64,000 bases of DNA from Thiohalomonas sp963783235 (GCA_963783235.1 CAWAMN010000001.1:1178001-1242000); one strand, 5' to 3'; positions 8,925-18,072 are shown, counted from the stretch's first letter. Translations and numbers: made by a program. Notes: a model not told the origin generated them from the sequence alone.

Positions 8925-10283
8925 ATGTCGTTTCTGGCCAAAGAACGAACCATTGCCGGTCCCGGCTTCAACCGCTGGTTGATTCCGCCGGCCGCGCTGG
9001 CTGTCCACCTCTCAATCGGTCAGGCGTATTCGCTGAGCGTCTTCAACCTTCCCATGTCGCGGTTGATCGGTGTTACCGAACCGGCCGCCGGCGATTGGGG
9101 GCTCACCACCACCGTCTGGATCTTCAATATCGCCTTCTTCTTCCTCGGTATCGCCGCGGCCACGTTCGGCAAATGGGTCGAGCGCGTCGGGCCCCGCAAG
9201 GCGATGTTCGCAGCGGCGTTCTGCTTCGGCGGCGGCTTCTTCGTCTCGGGTCTGGGGGTTTACCTCCATGAGATTCTGCTGGTCTATCTCGGCTACGGTG
9301 TATTGGGCGGGATAGGACTGGGCATCGGCTATCTCTCGCCGGTTTCCACCCTGATGAAATGGTTCCCCGACCGTCCCGGTATGGCGACGGGCCTTGCCAT
9401 CATGGGGTTCGGCGGTGGCGCGATGCTCGGTTCACCCCTCGCCGTTTCACTGATGGACTTCTATGCGACGCCGTTCTCCGTGGGTGTCTGGGAAACCATG
9501 GTGACGATGGGCGCCATCTACTTCTGCATGATCATGTTTGGTATGTGGAATGTTCGTATCCCCGCGCCCGGCTGGCAGCCGGCCGGTATGCCGGCTTTGC
9601 CTGAGACATCCGCGAAGGGCGATCTCCCCGGAATGGACGTCGGTCAGGCGGTCCGGACGCGGCAGTTCTGGCTGGTCTGGATCGTGCTTTGCCTGAATGT
9701 AACCGCCGGGATCGGCATCCTCGCTCAGGCATCGCCAATGATCCAGGAGATGTATTCCACTCGGATGACCGTAGCGGCGGCTGCCGGCTTCGTCGGACTG
9801 CTCAGTCTGTTCAATCTGGTGGGGCGGATCTTCTGGTCGTCGCTCTCGGACAGGCTCGGCCGGCAATGGACCTATACCGTCTTTCTTGGGTTCGGCGCCC
9901 TGCTCTACGCACTCGTACCCTCGCTCGGTCAGTTCAGCACTCCACTGCTATTCGTCGTGGCCGCAGCCGTCATCGTCAGCATGTACGGCGGCGGGTTTGC
10001 CACCGTACCGGCCTACCTGCGCGACCTTTTCGGAATGAAGCAGGTGGGCGCCATCCATGGCCGGCTACTCACCGCTTGGTCAACGGCGGCGATCATCGGG
10101 CCGACCCTGGTCACCTATCTGCGAGAATTTCAAATCAACGCGGGCTTGGCACCGGCTCAGGCCTACTCCACCACCATGTATATCCTGTCCGGGTTGCTAC
10201 TGATCGGACTGACGGCCAACCTGCTGATTCGCAAGTGTGAATGGCCCGTCTCTGAAACCGCCAGGGCACAGGTGGCGGCATGA
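8925..10283 (+). CDS. OFA-family MFS transporter (oxalate/formate antiporter-like)
   Basis: This 452-residue major facilitator has about twelve hydrophobic segments. MFS loop signatures appear as GKWVERVGPRKAM after helix 2-3 and DRLGRQWTY in the second half. The N-terminal segment AVHLSIGQAYSLSVFNLP is typical of the oxalate:formate antiporter (OFA) family, which exchanges small organic anions. The substrate cannot be read from sequence; lactate, pyruvate, formate and oxalate are all possible. AAAGGAG eight bases before ATG at 8925 fixes the start. The stop lies at the head of a small membrane-protein gene, and the two form one unit. Confidence 0.88.
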   Translation: MSFLAKERTIAGPGFNRWLIPPAALAVHLSIGQAYSLSVFNLPMSRLIGVTEPAAGDWGLTTTVWIFNIAFFFLGIAAATFGKWVERVGPRKAMFAAAFCFGGGFFVSGLGVYLHEILLVYLGYGVLGGIGLGIGYLSPVSTLMKWFPDRPGMATGLAIMGFGGGAMLGSPLAVSLMDFYATPFSVGVWETMVTMGAIYFCMIMFGMWNVRIPAPGWQPAGMPALPETSAKGDLPGMDVGQAVRTRQFWLVWIVLCLNVTAGIGILAQASPMIQEMYSTRMTVAAAAGFVGLLSLFNLVGRIFWSSLSDRLGRQWTYTVFLGFGALLYALVPSLGQFSTPLLFVVAAAVIVSMYGGGFATVPAYLRDLFGMKQVGAIHGRLLTAWSTAAIIGPTLVTYLREFQINAGLAPAQAYSTTMYILSGLLLIGLTANLLIRKCEWPVSETARAQVAA

Positions 10284-10309
10284 AATCCGATAATCGAGCG
10301 GAGGGCGCA

Positions 10310-10447
10310 ATGGCCCGAAATGAACGGAACGCAATGCCGAAGGTGAAGCTGTTCGTCAATTGGCTTCTGGTCGGCATCCCGTTGAGCTGGGGTGTCTGGA
10401 AAGTGATCACCCAGTCGCTGGTGCTGTTCGGCTTGAACGGCGCCTGA
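10310..10447 (+). CDS. MFS transporter small subunit-like single-span protein
   Basis: A 45-residue frame starts MARNERNAMPKVKLFVNWLL and contains one membrane span with the pattern NWLLVGIPLSWGVWKVI. ATG at 10310 has GGAGG five bases upstream. An alternative ATG at 10280 is in frame, overlaps the transporter stop (ATGA) and would give 55 residues. Small single-span proteins of this type are regularly encoded just after OFA-family transporters and are catalogued as a transporter small subunit. A role in stabilising or modulating the partner is inference from position. Confidence 0.7.
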   Translation: MARNERNAMPKVKLFVNWLLVGIPLSWGVWKVITQSLVLFGLNGA

Positions 10448-10472
10448 CGCCGCACTGGTCGGATTGCCTTTT

Positions 10473-10501
10473 GAGGTCGACCCCTGACGGTGGTCGACCT
10501 C
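10473..10501 (+). terminator. Strong hairpin after the transporter operon
   Basis: A perfect 10-bp stem (GAGGTCGACC with GGTCGACCTC) with a 9-base loop stands between the convergent transporter unit and the 88-residue membrane-protein gene. No T-run follows on the plus strand. On the minus strand the stem is followed by AAAA, not T. It may end transcription weakly or protect 3' ends. Confidence 0.4.
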
Positions 10502-10563
10502 TCAAACCGAGGCGACCTGCAAGCCCCTTCCAAGCGAGTAGCAGCTCCGGGCTCCGGCCCCAC

Positions 10564-10830
10564 TCACTGGAAGGAGAGCATGATGGGAGTAATCAGCCCG
10601 CCGACAGCGATGAGTGCGCCGTTCTTCAACGCACGCTTTGCCGGAAAGCGTGCCGTATCACGCGCGCCTTTCATCAAGCCGATAATCGAGGTAGCCGCCA
10701 ATCCGAGCATCGCGGCATCCTCCTGGGCATAGCCATTGGAACTCAACAGCAGGCCGGTCATTCCACCGACAAAGGCACCGAGGGCAAAGTGCATAGCGTT
10801 GGGGTCGGCCTTGAACGGGTTTTCGCTCAT
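10564..10830 (-). CDS. Small hypothetical membrane protein (88 aa)
   Basis: The family is not recognised. The protein begins MSENPFKADPNAMHFALGAF and has two or three short glycine- and alanine-rich hydrophobic segments (ALGAFVGGMTGLLL, AAMLGLAATSIIGLM, GALIAVGGLITPIML) separated by short polar loops. The glycine spacing suggests tightly packed helices in the inner membrane. It faces the transporter operon convergently and has no partner on its own strand. A phage-holin or glycine-zipper origin is possible but unsupported. Confidence 0.6.
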   Translation of the reverse strand: MSENPFKADPNAMHFALGAFVGGMTGLLLSSNGYAQEDAAMLGLAATSIIGLMKGARDTARFPAKRALKNGALIAVGGLITPIMLSFQ

Positions 10831-11135
10831 GGGGCCAGCCTATCACAGAGGGGGCAATTCCGGCTGCAGGGTTTCGGTCAATAAAGCGGTACCCCTTTAG
10901 CCAAACCAAGGCCTGAGTCGATGGGACCGGATAGACGCCATCCGCCCGAAGCTATCGATCTTCGGCTCACATAATAGAAATTCCGCCAACGCCCCTGGTC
11001 GCACAATTACGGATTGTGCATCGGCTGACCGGCTGGCATGCCCGCTCAAAAAGGGCTCTTTGCGATTTTTCGCTTAGTCTTACTTCGAGAGCCGTTCATA
11101 TCCAAGGGAATCTCTCGATATGGAGGAGCCTACGT
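10831..11135. other. Divergent intergenic region
   Basis: These 305 bases lie between the divergent 88-residue membrane-protein gene and the PAS histidine kinase. The inverted pair CACAATTACGGATTGTG (11002-11018) could be an operator for the kinase gene. The Shine-Dalgarno GGAGGAG at 11122-11128 belongs to the kinase. No coding signal is seen. Confidence 0.35.
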
Positions 11136-13517
11136 ATGCGTGAGGGCCCCCAACCTGGAGGTGGAAAAAATCGCGCAAAGGCCGGTTACATCCATGCTGA
11201 TGAGCTGGCGCAGGAAAATGAAAGCCTGCGCCAGGCTCTCGCCGAGTGCCGTCGACGCGAAGAGTCTCTCCACCGAAGTGTGGAGCGTTATCGCCGGGAG
11301 ACCGAAGAGCTTGCCCTCATTTACCGGACCGCCCCGGTAGGCTTGGCGGTCTGCGATCGAAAACTCCGTTATCGGCACGTCAATGAACGCTGGGTCGAGC
11401 TGACCGGCGCTCCCGTTGCAGACCACACGGGTGAAGCCCTGATATCCCTGTTGCCGGCTACCGTTCACGACTGGGCATTGCAGGTCGCTCGCGCCGTTCT
11501 GGAAAAAGGCGATCCGGTCATCGATGCAGAGATCCGAATCAAGGACTCCCAGCGAACCGAAGAGCAGCTCTGCTGGAACAGCCACTGGAGGCCCCTTAGA
11601 GACGAGGCGGGGCAGGTTTGGGGTTTGACGGTGGCGCTGGAAGATATCACTGAGCGCGACCGCCTTGCACGGGAACTTCGGAGCCGCGCTGCCGTGACCG
11701 AGAACAGTGGCAATTTCATCGCGCTCTATAGTGATGAGAAGCGGCCGTTGTTCCTCAACGAGGCCGGCCGAAAGATGGTCGGTCTCGACACTGATCAGGA
11801 CATCGGAAGCACATCCCTTCTCGACTGCGTCTGGCCCGACGATCGAAAGCTCATCGAGCAGCAAGCGATGCCGGCCCTGCGACGTGAGGGGCGCTGGTCC
11901 GGCACCGTGCGCCTGCAGAATTTCCTCACCCACGAACCCATCTACACGCAGTGGCTCGCTTTCGCCATCGAGGATGTAGCCGGCCGGAGACCCGTCTGGG
12001 CTACCGTCGGCACGAACGTGGACAACCTCATGAGGGCGCAGGCGGCGCTGCATGAATCCGAAGAGGCGCTCCGGGTCGTGATCGACAGCACCTACGACGG
12101 AATCATCGTGCATACGCCCCAGGGCAAGATTCTAAGCGTCAATCAAACCGCAAAGAAGATGTACGGCCTCAGCGATGAGCAGGCGCAGCAGCTTCGGGTG
12201 ACCGACATCTCCGCGCCATCCATGCGGGCCGCCTCACTGCGTTTTGTCTGGAGCAAGGTCTTGAGCGGAGAGGCGCAATTTTTCGAGTGGAAGGCCAAAC
12301 AGCCCGGCACGGGTGTTGAGTTCGATGTGGAAGTCTACCTCTGCCCGATTCGCCGGGGAGGTAAGGATGTCATCCTGGCCAACATCCGGGATATCACCGA
12401 TCGCAAACGCACCGAACAGGTATTGAGAGAAAGCCGCGAAGATCTGAACCGGGCGCAGGCGGTGGCCAGTACCGGGAGTTGGCGACTGGACGCGCGACAC
12501 AACAAACTGCTCTGGTCCGACGAGGTCTATCGGCTGTTTGGAATTGTCTGTGGCACCCCTCTGACCTATGAGGATTTCCTTGATCATATCCATCCCGATG
12601 ACCGGGACCGGGTGGATCGTGCCTGGAAAAACGCCCTTCAGGGAGCACCCTACGATATCGAACACCGCATCGTCGTAGAGGACCGGGTCAAATGGCTACG
12701 GGAGTGCGTAGAACTGGAGTTCAGCGACCGCGGCGAACTGCTGGGCGGGTTCGGTACCGCCCAGGACATCACGGAGCGAAAAGAGTATGAGCAATCGCTC
12801 TTGCGCAGCAATGAGGAGCTGACGCGCCTGAATGCCGAACTGGAGGAGTTCGCCTATGTCGCCTCACATGACCTTAAGGCGCCGCTACGTGCGGTGGCGA
12901 ATCTCGCCTACTGGATCGATGAGGACGCGACCGCACAGCTCGATGATGAAAACCGAAACCGGCTGCGGCTGCTGCGAGAGCGGATTATACGAATGGATCG
13001 CCTCATCGAGGGCCTGCTGGCTTATGCCCGTCTCGATCGTATCGGCTCGTCGGAACGGCAAAACGTTTCTCTGGAAACGCTGCTGCCTGAACTGCTTGAA
13101 ACGATGGCGATTCCGAAGGGGTTCCAGGTCCTGTTGGTAGAGCCCCTGCCGGCACTTACCGCCAATCCGGCCCAGCTACGGCAGATTTTTCAAAATCTAA
13201 TCCGCAATGCGTTCGAACATCACGATTGCCCCTTCGAGGGACATCTCCGGATCAGCGCAGACGATTCGGGAGATTATTGGCGCGTGGAACTGGCCGATGA
13301 CGGGCCCGGCATTCCGCCCGGGGAACGCGAGCGGATATTCAAAATGTTCGCCACGACTGCGGGTGAGGGCCATGCGGGAATTGGCCTTGCCGTCGTGCGC
13401 AAGCTCATCCTCGCTCACGGTGGTCAAATCACCGTGACCGCTAATACGCCCCGAGGGGCCCGGTTTGAAATCTTGTGGCCCAAAGAGGGTAGCTCTTCGC
13501 CAGTGCCGACGGTTTAG
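11136..13517 (+). CDS. Multi-PAS sensor histidine kinase (soluble)
   Basis: The protein has about 793 residues. After a charged coiled-coil start come about four PAS/PAC units: one near ALIYRTAPVGLAVCDRKL, a second beginning SGNFIALYSDEKRPLF, a third at VVIDSTYDGIIVHTPQG and a PAS-3-like unit at TGSWRLDARHNKLLWSDEVY. A HisKA domain follows with the phospho-acceptor in EFAYVASHDLKAPLRAV, then HATPase motifs N (NLIRNAFEH), G1 (DDGPGIP) and G2 (GIGLAVV). No membrane segment is seen, so it senses in the cytoplasm. ATG at 11136 is preferred because GGAGGAG lies just upstream. There is no response regulator nearby. The stop codon abuts a palindromic repeat. Its kinase core closely resembles that of the convergent kinase at 13696. 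Confidence 0.9.
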   Translation: MREGPQPGGGKNRAKAGYIHADELAQENESLRQALAECRRREESLHRSVERYRRETEELALIYRTAPVGLAVCDRKLRYRHVNERWVELTGAPVADHTGEALISLLPATVHDWALQVARAVLEKGDPVIDAEIRIKDSQRTEEQLCWNSHWRPLRDEAGQVWGLTVALEDITERDRLARELRSRAAVTENSGNFIALYSDEKRPLFLNEAGRKMVGLDTDQDIGSTSLLDCVWPDDRKLIEQQAMPALRREGRWSGTVRLQNFLTHEPIYTQWLAFAIEDVAGRRPVWATVGTNVDNLMRAQAALHESEEALRVVIDSTYDGIIVHTPQGKILSVNQTAKKMYGLSDEQAQQLRVTDISAPSMRAASLRFVWSKVLSGEAQFFEWKAKQPGTGVEFDVEVYLCPIRRGGKDVILANIRDITDRKRTEQVLRESREDLNRAQAVASTGSWRLDARHNKLLWSDEVYRLFGIVCGTPLTYEDFLDHIHPDDRDRVDRAWKNALQGAPYDIEHRIVVEDRVKWLRECVELEFSDRGELLGGFGTAQDITERKEYEQSLLRSNEELTRLNAELEEFAYVASHDLKAPLRAVANLAYWIDEDATAQLDDENRNRLRLLRERIIRMDRLIEGLLAYARLDRIGSSERQNVSLETLLPELLETMAIPKGFQVLLVEPLPALTANPAQLRQIFQNLIRNAFEHHDCPFEGHLRISADDSGDYWRVELADDGPGIPPGERERIFKMFATTAGEGHAGIGLAVVRKLILAHGGQITVTANTPRGARFEILWPKEGSSSPVPTV

Positions 13518-13656
13518 CAGGCTGTTGAAAAACACCCTCTCCAGAGGGAGAGGGCTGGGGTGAGGGGACTCAATAAAAGGTAAATTACTGATTTTATCCC
13601 CCTCATCCTAACCTTCTCCCTCAGGGAGAAGGGATAAAACCGTTTTCAACAGCCTG
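13518..13656 (+). repeat. MITE-like palindromic element, copy 1
   Basis: This 139-bp element is bounded by CAGGCTGTTGAAAA and its inverted partner TTTTCAACAGCCTG. Internal arms form two further hairpins (CCCTCTCCAGAGGGAGAGGG and CTTCTCCCTCAGGGAGAAGG). Two more copies, in the opposite orientation, are at 18073 and 32472. It begins at the base directly after the TAG stop of the histidine kinase. It lies between two convergent kinases and could serve as a terminator. No transposase is encoded. Confidence 0.88.
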
Positions 13657-13695
13657 TCAGAGTGCGCCGCATGCAGGCAAGAAGAGGAGGCAGGG

Positions 13696-15372
13696 CTATT
13701 TCGGCCACCACATCCGAAACAGGGCACCTCTTGGTTCGTTGTCGGTCACGTCAATCCGACCTCCATAGCTTCGCACCAGCTTTCGCACCACGGCCAGACC
13801 GATTCCGGTGTGTTGCTGGCCGGGACGCTCGTCCAGTGAGGTGAACATTCGAAATACCCGCTCCCGTTCCCCGGGCGGAATGCCGGGCCCGTCATCGGCC
13901 ACTTCCACGCGCCAGAATCGCCCGTCATCACGGGCCTGGACCCGAACGGAGCCCGACTCGGGGTGATCATGGTGGGCGGCTGCGTTGGCAATCAAATTCT
14001 GGAAGATTTGCCGGACATGTGCGGCTTCGGCTCTGAGGCTCGGAAGCGAGCCGAACTCGACCCGGAAACCCTCCGGGAGGTCCAGATCGTTGACCACTTC
14101 GTTCAGTGTATCGTTCAGAGATACGGCCTCTTCGCTTTCGCCGGCGACCAGTCCTGTCCGTGAATAGGCCAGAAGCCCGTTGATGAGAGCGTCCATGCGG
14201 ATTACGCGCTCTCGCATCAACCCCAGCCGCACCCGTGTCTGCTCGTCCAGGTGTTCGGCGGCGTCCTCATTGATCCATGAGGCCAGCTGAGATACCGCTC
14301 GCAACGGGGCCTTCAGGTCGTGAGAGGCGATGTACGCAAATTCCTCCAGGTCGGCGTTCAGCGCCTCAAGCTGTTCGGTACGGCGGGTCAAGTCATTGGT
14401 GCGCTGTTGCAACTCGCTGGTGCGACTCCGAACCATTTCCCGCACCCGGGCTTCGCGATTCATGAGAACGGCGAGGAGTACCGCCAATACACCACCAAAA
14501 ACGGCGCCGCTTATACCGATGACCAGCGGTATCCCCAAAGATGCGGTGTAGCGACCGGGCTTCGCGACAGCCAGGGCCTGCCAGTCTGTGCCGTCGATTT
14601 CGAGCGTCCCGGACGCTTGATGGTGCCCCGAATCCGGCGCGATATCCGGCCCGACCGGGCGAACCTCGTCTCCGGAACAGTAAAAACGGTTCGAGACCCC
14701 TTCCTGAGGGTCGGCTATGTAGAGATCGATAGAGGCTGTTCCGAACGGGCAGAGGATAACGCTCAGCAGTCTACGGACCGGGTAAACCCCCGAGATGAAA
14801 CCCAGGAGCTCCGACTGATCACCCTCGCCGCGATAGACGGGTCGCAATGCCCGGATACGGACCTGGCCGCCTTCGCGGTACCAGGGCGAAATCGACAGAC
14901 CCCGATGCTGCTCTGCCCGGAGAAGGATCTGGCGCTGAACCGGGTCGTTCCAGAGGTTACGACCAACCTCGTCACTGGCAGCCCCACCCGGACCGGAACT
15001 GTATCGGATGGGAAACGCCGGCTGTCCGGAGGCGGTGGTCCGCCGGGGGATCCACTGCAGCGTCAAAAAGGCCGGTTCCTGCGCGAGGGGTATACTTTCC
15101 ACCAGACGTCGGAAATCCGCCTCGCTGACCGCTCCTGCCTGGAAAGCAAAGACAGTGGCCATGTGCTGAACCGGCCGCAATCGGATATGGGCCCCGGCCT
15201 CGATGAGATTGAACTGCGTCGTGGCGGCCGCCTGGAAGTGGGCTTCATGATGCTCGTTCTCGACCCGGTAAAGGGCCATCGCGACGACCCAGGATGTAGA
15301 GACCGCGAGCGCGAAGACCAGCCACGGCATCCATGGTCGCCCCAGACTGTCTATCATCGTCAGCCGCTCCAT
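13696..15372 (-). CDS. Membrane sensor histidine kinase with periplasmic CHASE-like domain
   Basis: The protein has about 558 residues. An N-terminal span (WLVFALAVSTSWVVAMALY) is followed by a periplasmic region of about 250 residues resembling CHASE domains (LQWIPRRTT, RIRALRPVYRGEG), a second span (GISGAVFGGVLAVLLAVLM), a coiled coil (RTSELQQRTNDLTRRTEQLE), HisKA with EFAYIASHDLKAPLRAV and HATPase with NLIANAAAHH, DDGPGIP and GIGLAVV. CHASE domains bind small extracellular ligands. ATG at 15372 or 15357 both fit; each has a plausible Shine-Dalgarno sequence. No response regulator is adjacent. It converges on the soluble PAS kinase with a closely similar catalytic half, so the two may share a regulator. 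Confidence 0.88.
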   Translation of the reverse strand: MERLTMIDSLGRPWMPWLVFALAVSTSWVVAMALYRVENEHHEAHFQAAATTQFNLIEAGAHIRLRPVQHMATVFAFQAGAVSEADFRRLVESIPLAQEPAFLTLQWIPRRTTASGQPAFPIRYSSGPGGAASDEVGRNLWNDPVQRQILLRAEQHRGLSISPWYREGGQVRIRALRPVYRGEGDQSELLGFISGVYPVRRLLSVILCPFGTASIDLYIADPQEGVSNRFYCSGDEVRPVGPDIAPDSGHHQASGTLEIDGTDWQALAVAKPGRYTASLGIPLVIGISGAVFGGVLAVLLAVLMNREARVREMVRSRTSELQQRTNDLTRRTEQLEALNADLEEFAYIASHDLKAPLRAVSQLASWINEDAAEHLDEQTRVRLGLMRERVIRMDALINGLLAYSRTGLVAGESEEAVSLNDTLNEVVNDLDLPEGFRVEFGSLPSLRAEAAHVRQIFQNLIANAAAHHDHPESGSVRVQARDDGRFWRVEVADDGPGIPPGERERVFRMFTSLDERPGQQHTGIGLAVVRKLVRSYGGRIDVTDNEPRGALFRMWWPK

Positions 15373-15715
15373 ACGCACCTGCGAGATTCCGTTCCCCCAA
15401 GTAAAGCGCAGGCAGGTTTCCAAGGAAGACTTGACTGTCCCGTTCCCGGCGCCCGTGTATTCCGAACCGGCTCAATTCCGCCCTCCTACAGGCAGAAGGA
15501 GGAGAGCAAAACGGGAAAACGGCCGCAATCTCCCTGAGTTATTCAAGGGTTAAAAAGCGCAGACTCAGCGCACATTATTGGCATTTCGGCATATGCTGAT
15601 TTTCTTCATGCCGGTAAGATGGCCCGCCATTCACTGCAGCCCCTAACCCCACGTACTGTCAGGGATTATTCTCCCATTGGCGGGACGTTTCGCTTTTGAG
15701 GAGGAATTGTTCGGC
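15373..15715. other. Divergent intergenic region upstream of the heptad-repeat genes
   Basis: These 343 bases lie between the membrane kinase and the first exported heptad-repeat gene. The segment 15535-15610 is AT-richer than its surroundings and is the likely promoter zone. GAGGAGGAA at 15698-15706 is the Shine-Dalgarno region for the downstream gene. No gene or repeat was recognised. Confidence 0.35.
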
Positions 15716-16876
15716 ATGCGCGACCCGCGGTTACGTCATTATCTTTTTTCGCTGGTGATGCTCATCTTGAGTCTGCCAGTACAGGCTTCCCTGACGACCG
15801 ACCTGCAGGCCATGGTAAGCGACCTGGGCGGCCTTAATACTCAGCTCACCGGCATCAGCATCGACGGCACCGGCTCCTGCAGCCAGCTGGGAAGCCTGAA
15901 CATCTCGATCGAAGACGCTATCGGCAGTATCGAAATGCTCACCTCGCAGCTGAGTGCTCCGCTGAGCCTGACCGAAGATGACATGAATTCTCTGGATGAC
16001 CTGTCCATCCTGTCTCGCAGTCTGGCCGACCAGGCGGTACGCCTCTCCTGGGAGATGCGCAGTGTCGAGGATGTTCAGGACATCATCGAATACCGTAGCG
16101 GGCTGAGTGCCATGCTACGCCTGTCCGATGACATCGGGACGATGGCGGATCGGATCCTGGAGATGGCCGACCGCATCCTCATAATGGCCGACAACATCGG
16201 CACAATGGCCAATCGCATTCTCATCACCCAAAACCTGCAGAACAGTAATATCGCTCTTACCCAGTCGGCCCTGTTGATCACCATGAACAACTCGGTGCGG
16301 CTGAGCGACAGCGTGTCATCGATTGGCTACAACCCGGGCCTCGGGTTGCTGAGTGACGAAACCCGGGCGCTGGCCGACAGCATGGCCGGCGTGGTGCTGA
16401 CCGAAACCAATATGGCCTCGGAGCTGGCAGCGATCGAGACCACCACATCGGCCGTGCTGAACACCACCGTCGATCTCTACACCACGGCCATGCTCAACAG
16501 CCAAAATGCCAGCCATTACATCGACGGCGATACGCTGACTCTGCTCGGCGACTTGAGCGGTATCCATCAGGGGCTGGCGAAGTCGTTGGAGCATTACGCG
16601 GAAGCGGTCGAACGGCTCGCACCGATGACCCACAACGTTGTTCTCCGGGACGCCACCGCCAGCATGTTGCGGCTCAGCAAGGATATCGGCCTGATGTCCG
16701 ATCGCATGATGGAGATGACCGACAAGATCATCGTCATGGCCGATAACATCGGTCTCATGTCGGAGCGCATCGTCGAGACGCAAAATATCCAACAGACCGA
16801 TGTCCTGCTCACCGAAAGCTCCATCCTGAGCGCGCAGAGCATGATGATCGCCACCATCAGGAACATGGGCCTTTAA
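15716..16876 (+). CDS. Exported heptad-repeat protein A (unknown function)
   Basis: The protein has 386 residues. A signal peptide (LFSLVMLILSLPVQA, cleavage probably before SLTTDL) is followed by an all-helical, Cys-poor protein. Residues about 137-175 are consecutive seven-residue repeats: IGTMADR, ILEMADR, ILIMADN, IGTMANR, ILITQNL. A second, similar block lies near the C-terminus (DIGLMSDR, MMEMTDK, IIVMADN, IGLMSER). Each block is preceded by a sequence like MLRLS and followed by a TQ-rich segment ending in SALL or SSILS, so the protein is an internal duplication. The next gene is a paralogue of almost equal length. I know no characterised family. Long coiled coils in the periplasm or on the surface are expected. 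GAGGAGG at 15698-15704 supports ATG at 15716. Confidence 0.8.
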   Translation: MRDPRLRHYLFSLVMLILSLPVQASLTTDLQAMVSDLGGLNTQLTGISIDGTGSCSQLGSLNISIEDAIGSIEMLTSQLSAPLSLTEDDMNSLDDLSILSRSLADQAVRLSWEMRSVEDVQDIIEYRSGLSAMLRLSDDIGTMADRILEMADRILIMADNIGTMANRILITQNLQNSNIALTQSALLITMNNSVRLSDSVSSIGYNPGLGLLSDETRALADSMAGVVLTETNMASELAAIETTTSAVLNTTVDLYTTAMLNSQNASHYIDGDTLTLLGDLSGIHQGLAKSLEHYAEAVERLAPMTHNVVLRDATASMLRLSKDIGLMSDRMMEMTDKIIVMADNIGLMSERIVETQNIQQTDVLLTESSILSAQSMMIATIRNMGL

Positions 16877-16905
16877 ACCCGGCATTGACTGGAGAATCAT
16901 CAAGA

Positions 16906-18072
16906 ATGAAACGCTTTCGCCAACCTGTTGCGGCCCTGTTCACCCTGTTCGCTCTACTGGGCCTCACCGACACCGCCCAGGCCGGCCTGAGCACGGATCT
17001 ACAGGCCCTGAGTACCCGGGCGACGGAACTGGAAACCTACCTGCACGGCGTGACCCTTTCCACGGACGAGCTCTGCGGCCCCCTGAACCAGGCCAACGCC
17101 CTGACCCGCGATCTGGTCAACGGCATCGCCAGCGTGGAGGGCAGCCTGGCGGCACCGTTGTCGACCGATGCCGCCATCTATGACGCCCTGGATGAACTTT
17201 TCGCCAAGAACCTGAGTATCGCCAATGAGGCGCTGCGCCTGTCAGTGGATGTGCAGAACCTCGCGGGGACGGCCGAGATGCTCACTATCAAGGATGGCAT
17301 TGCCGCCATGCTGCAGCTCTCCAGCGACATCGGCACCATGGCCGATCGCATCGGTCAAACGGCGGACAAAATCCTGGTGATGTCCGACGACATCGGCACG
17401 ATGGCGGACCGCATCCTGATCACCCAACAGCTGCAGAGCGAAAATGTCGCCCTCACCACCGAGAGCATTCTGAAGACGCAGACCAATGTCCTGACGCTGG
17501 TCTCCCTGGTCGAAGACAGCAGCTATGACCTGCAACTCGCCAATCTGATCACTGAAGGGGGGCTTCTGGCGGCTCGGATGGAGACGGTCATGTTGAGCCC
17601 CTGGTCCATGGGCTGGCAGTTGCAATCGGTGGCCTCCGATGTGCGCGCATTTCTTGGCGAGGTGCAGACCCTGCACGATACGGTCGCCGGCGACAATCGT
17701 GCCAATACCGCGTACGTCAGCCACGACGCCCTGATCCAGTTGGGCAACCTTTCGCTGATGCTTACATCCCTGGCCACAGCCGTGGACGGTTACGTCATCG
17801 CCATCGAGGGCCTGCAGGCCATCACCTCGACACCCACTCTGAGAGATGCCCTGGGCAGCATGCTGCAACTCTCCGGCGATATCGGCCTGATGGCCAACCG
17901 CGTTCTGGAAATAGCCGACCAGATCCTGGTGATGTCGGACAACATCGGCCTGCAGGCGGATCAAATCCTGCTGACCCAGGAGGCAATGAACCTGAATGTT
18001 GTCGCCACCCAGACGTCTATCCTGGGCGCCCAGGAGATGGCGGTCGGCCTTATCGCCGCCCGCGACCTCTAA
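16906..18072 (+). CDS. Exported heptad-repeat protein B (paralogue of A)
   Basis: The protein has 388 residues. The signal peptide AALFTLFALLGLTDTAQA is followed by GLSTDLQAL, matching SLTTDLQAM of protein A. The two heptad blocks recur: DIGTMADR, IGQTADK, ILVMSDD, IGTMADR and, near the C-terminus, DIGLMANR, VLEIADQ, ILVMSDN, IGLQADQ. Each is introduced by MLQLS and followed by a TQ segment. A single conserved Cys near residue 56 (ELCGPLN) corresponds to the one in A. The gene starts 29 bases after gene A and is surely co-transcribed. The TAA stop abuts copy 2 of the MITE-like element, so the original C-terminus could have been altered by that insertion. Confidence 0.8.
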   Translation: MKRFRQPVAALFTLFALLGLTDTAQAGLSTDLQALSTRATELETYLHGVTLSTDELCGPLNQANALTRDLVNGIASVEGSLAAPLSTDAAIYDALDELFAKNLSIANEALRLSVDVQNLAGTAEMLTIKDGIAAMLQLSSDIGTMADRIGQTADKILVMSDDIGTMADRILITQQLQSENVALTTESILKTQTNVLTLVSLVEDSSYDLQLANLITEGGLLAARMETVMLSPWSMGWQLQSVASDVRAFLGEVQTLHDTVAGDNRANTAYVSHDALIQLGNLSLMLTSLATAVDGYVIAIEGLQAITSTPTLRDALGSMLQLSGDIGLMANRVLEIADQILVMSDNIGLQADQILLTQEAMNLNVVATQTSILGAQEMAVGLIAARDL

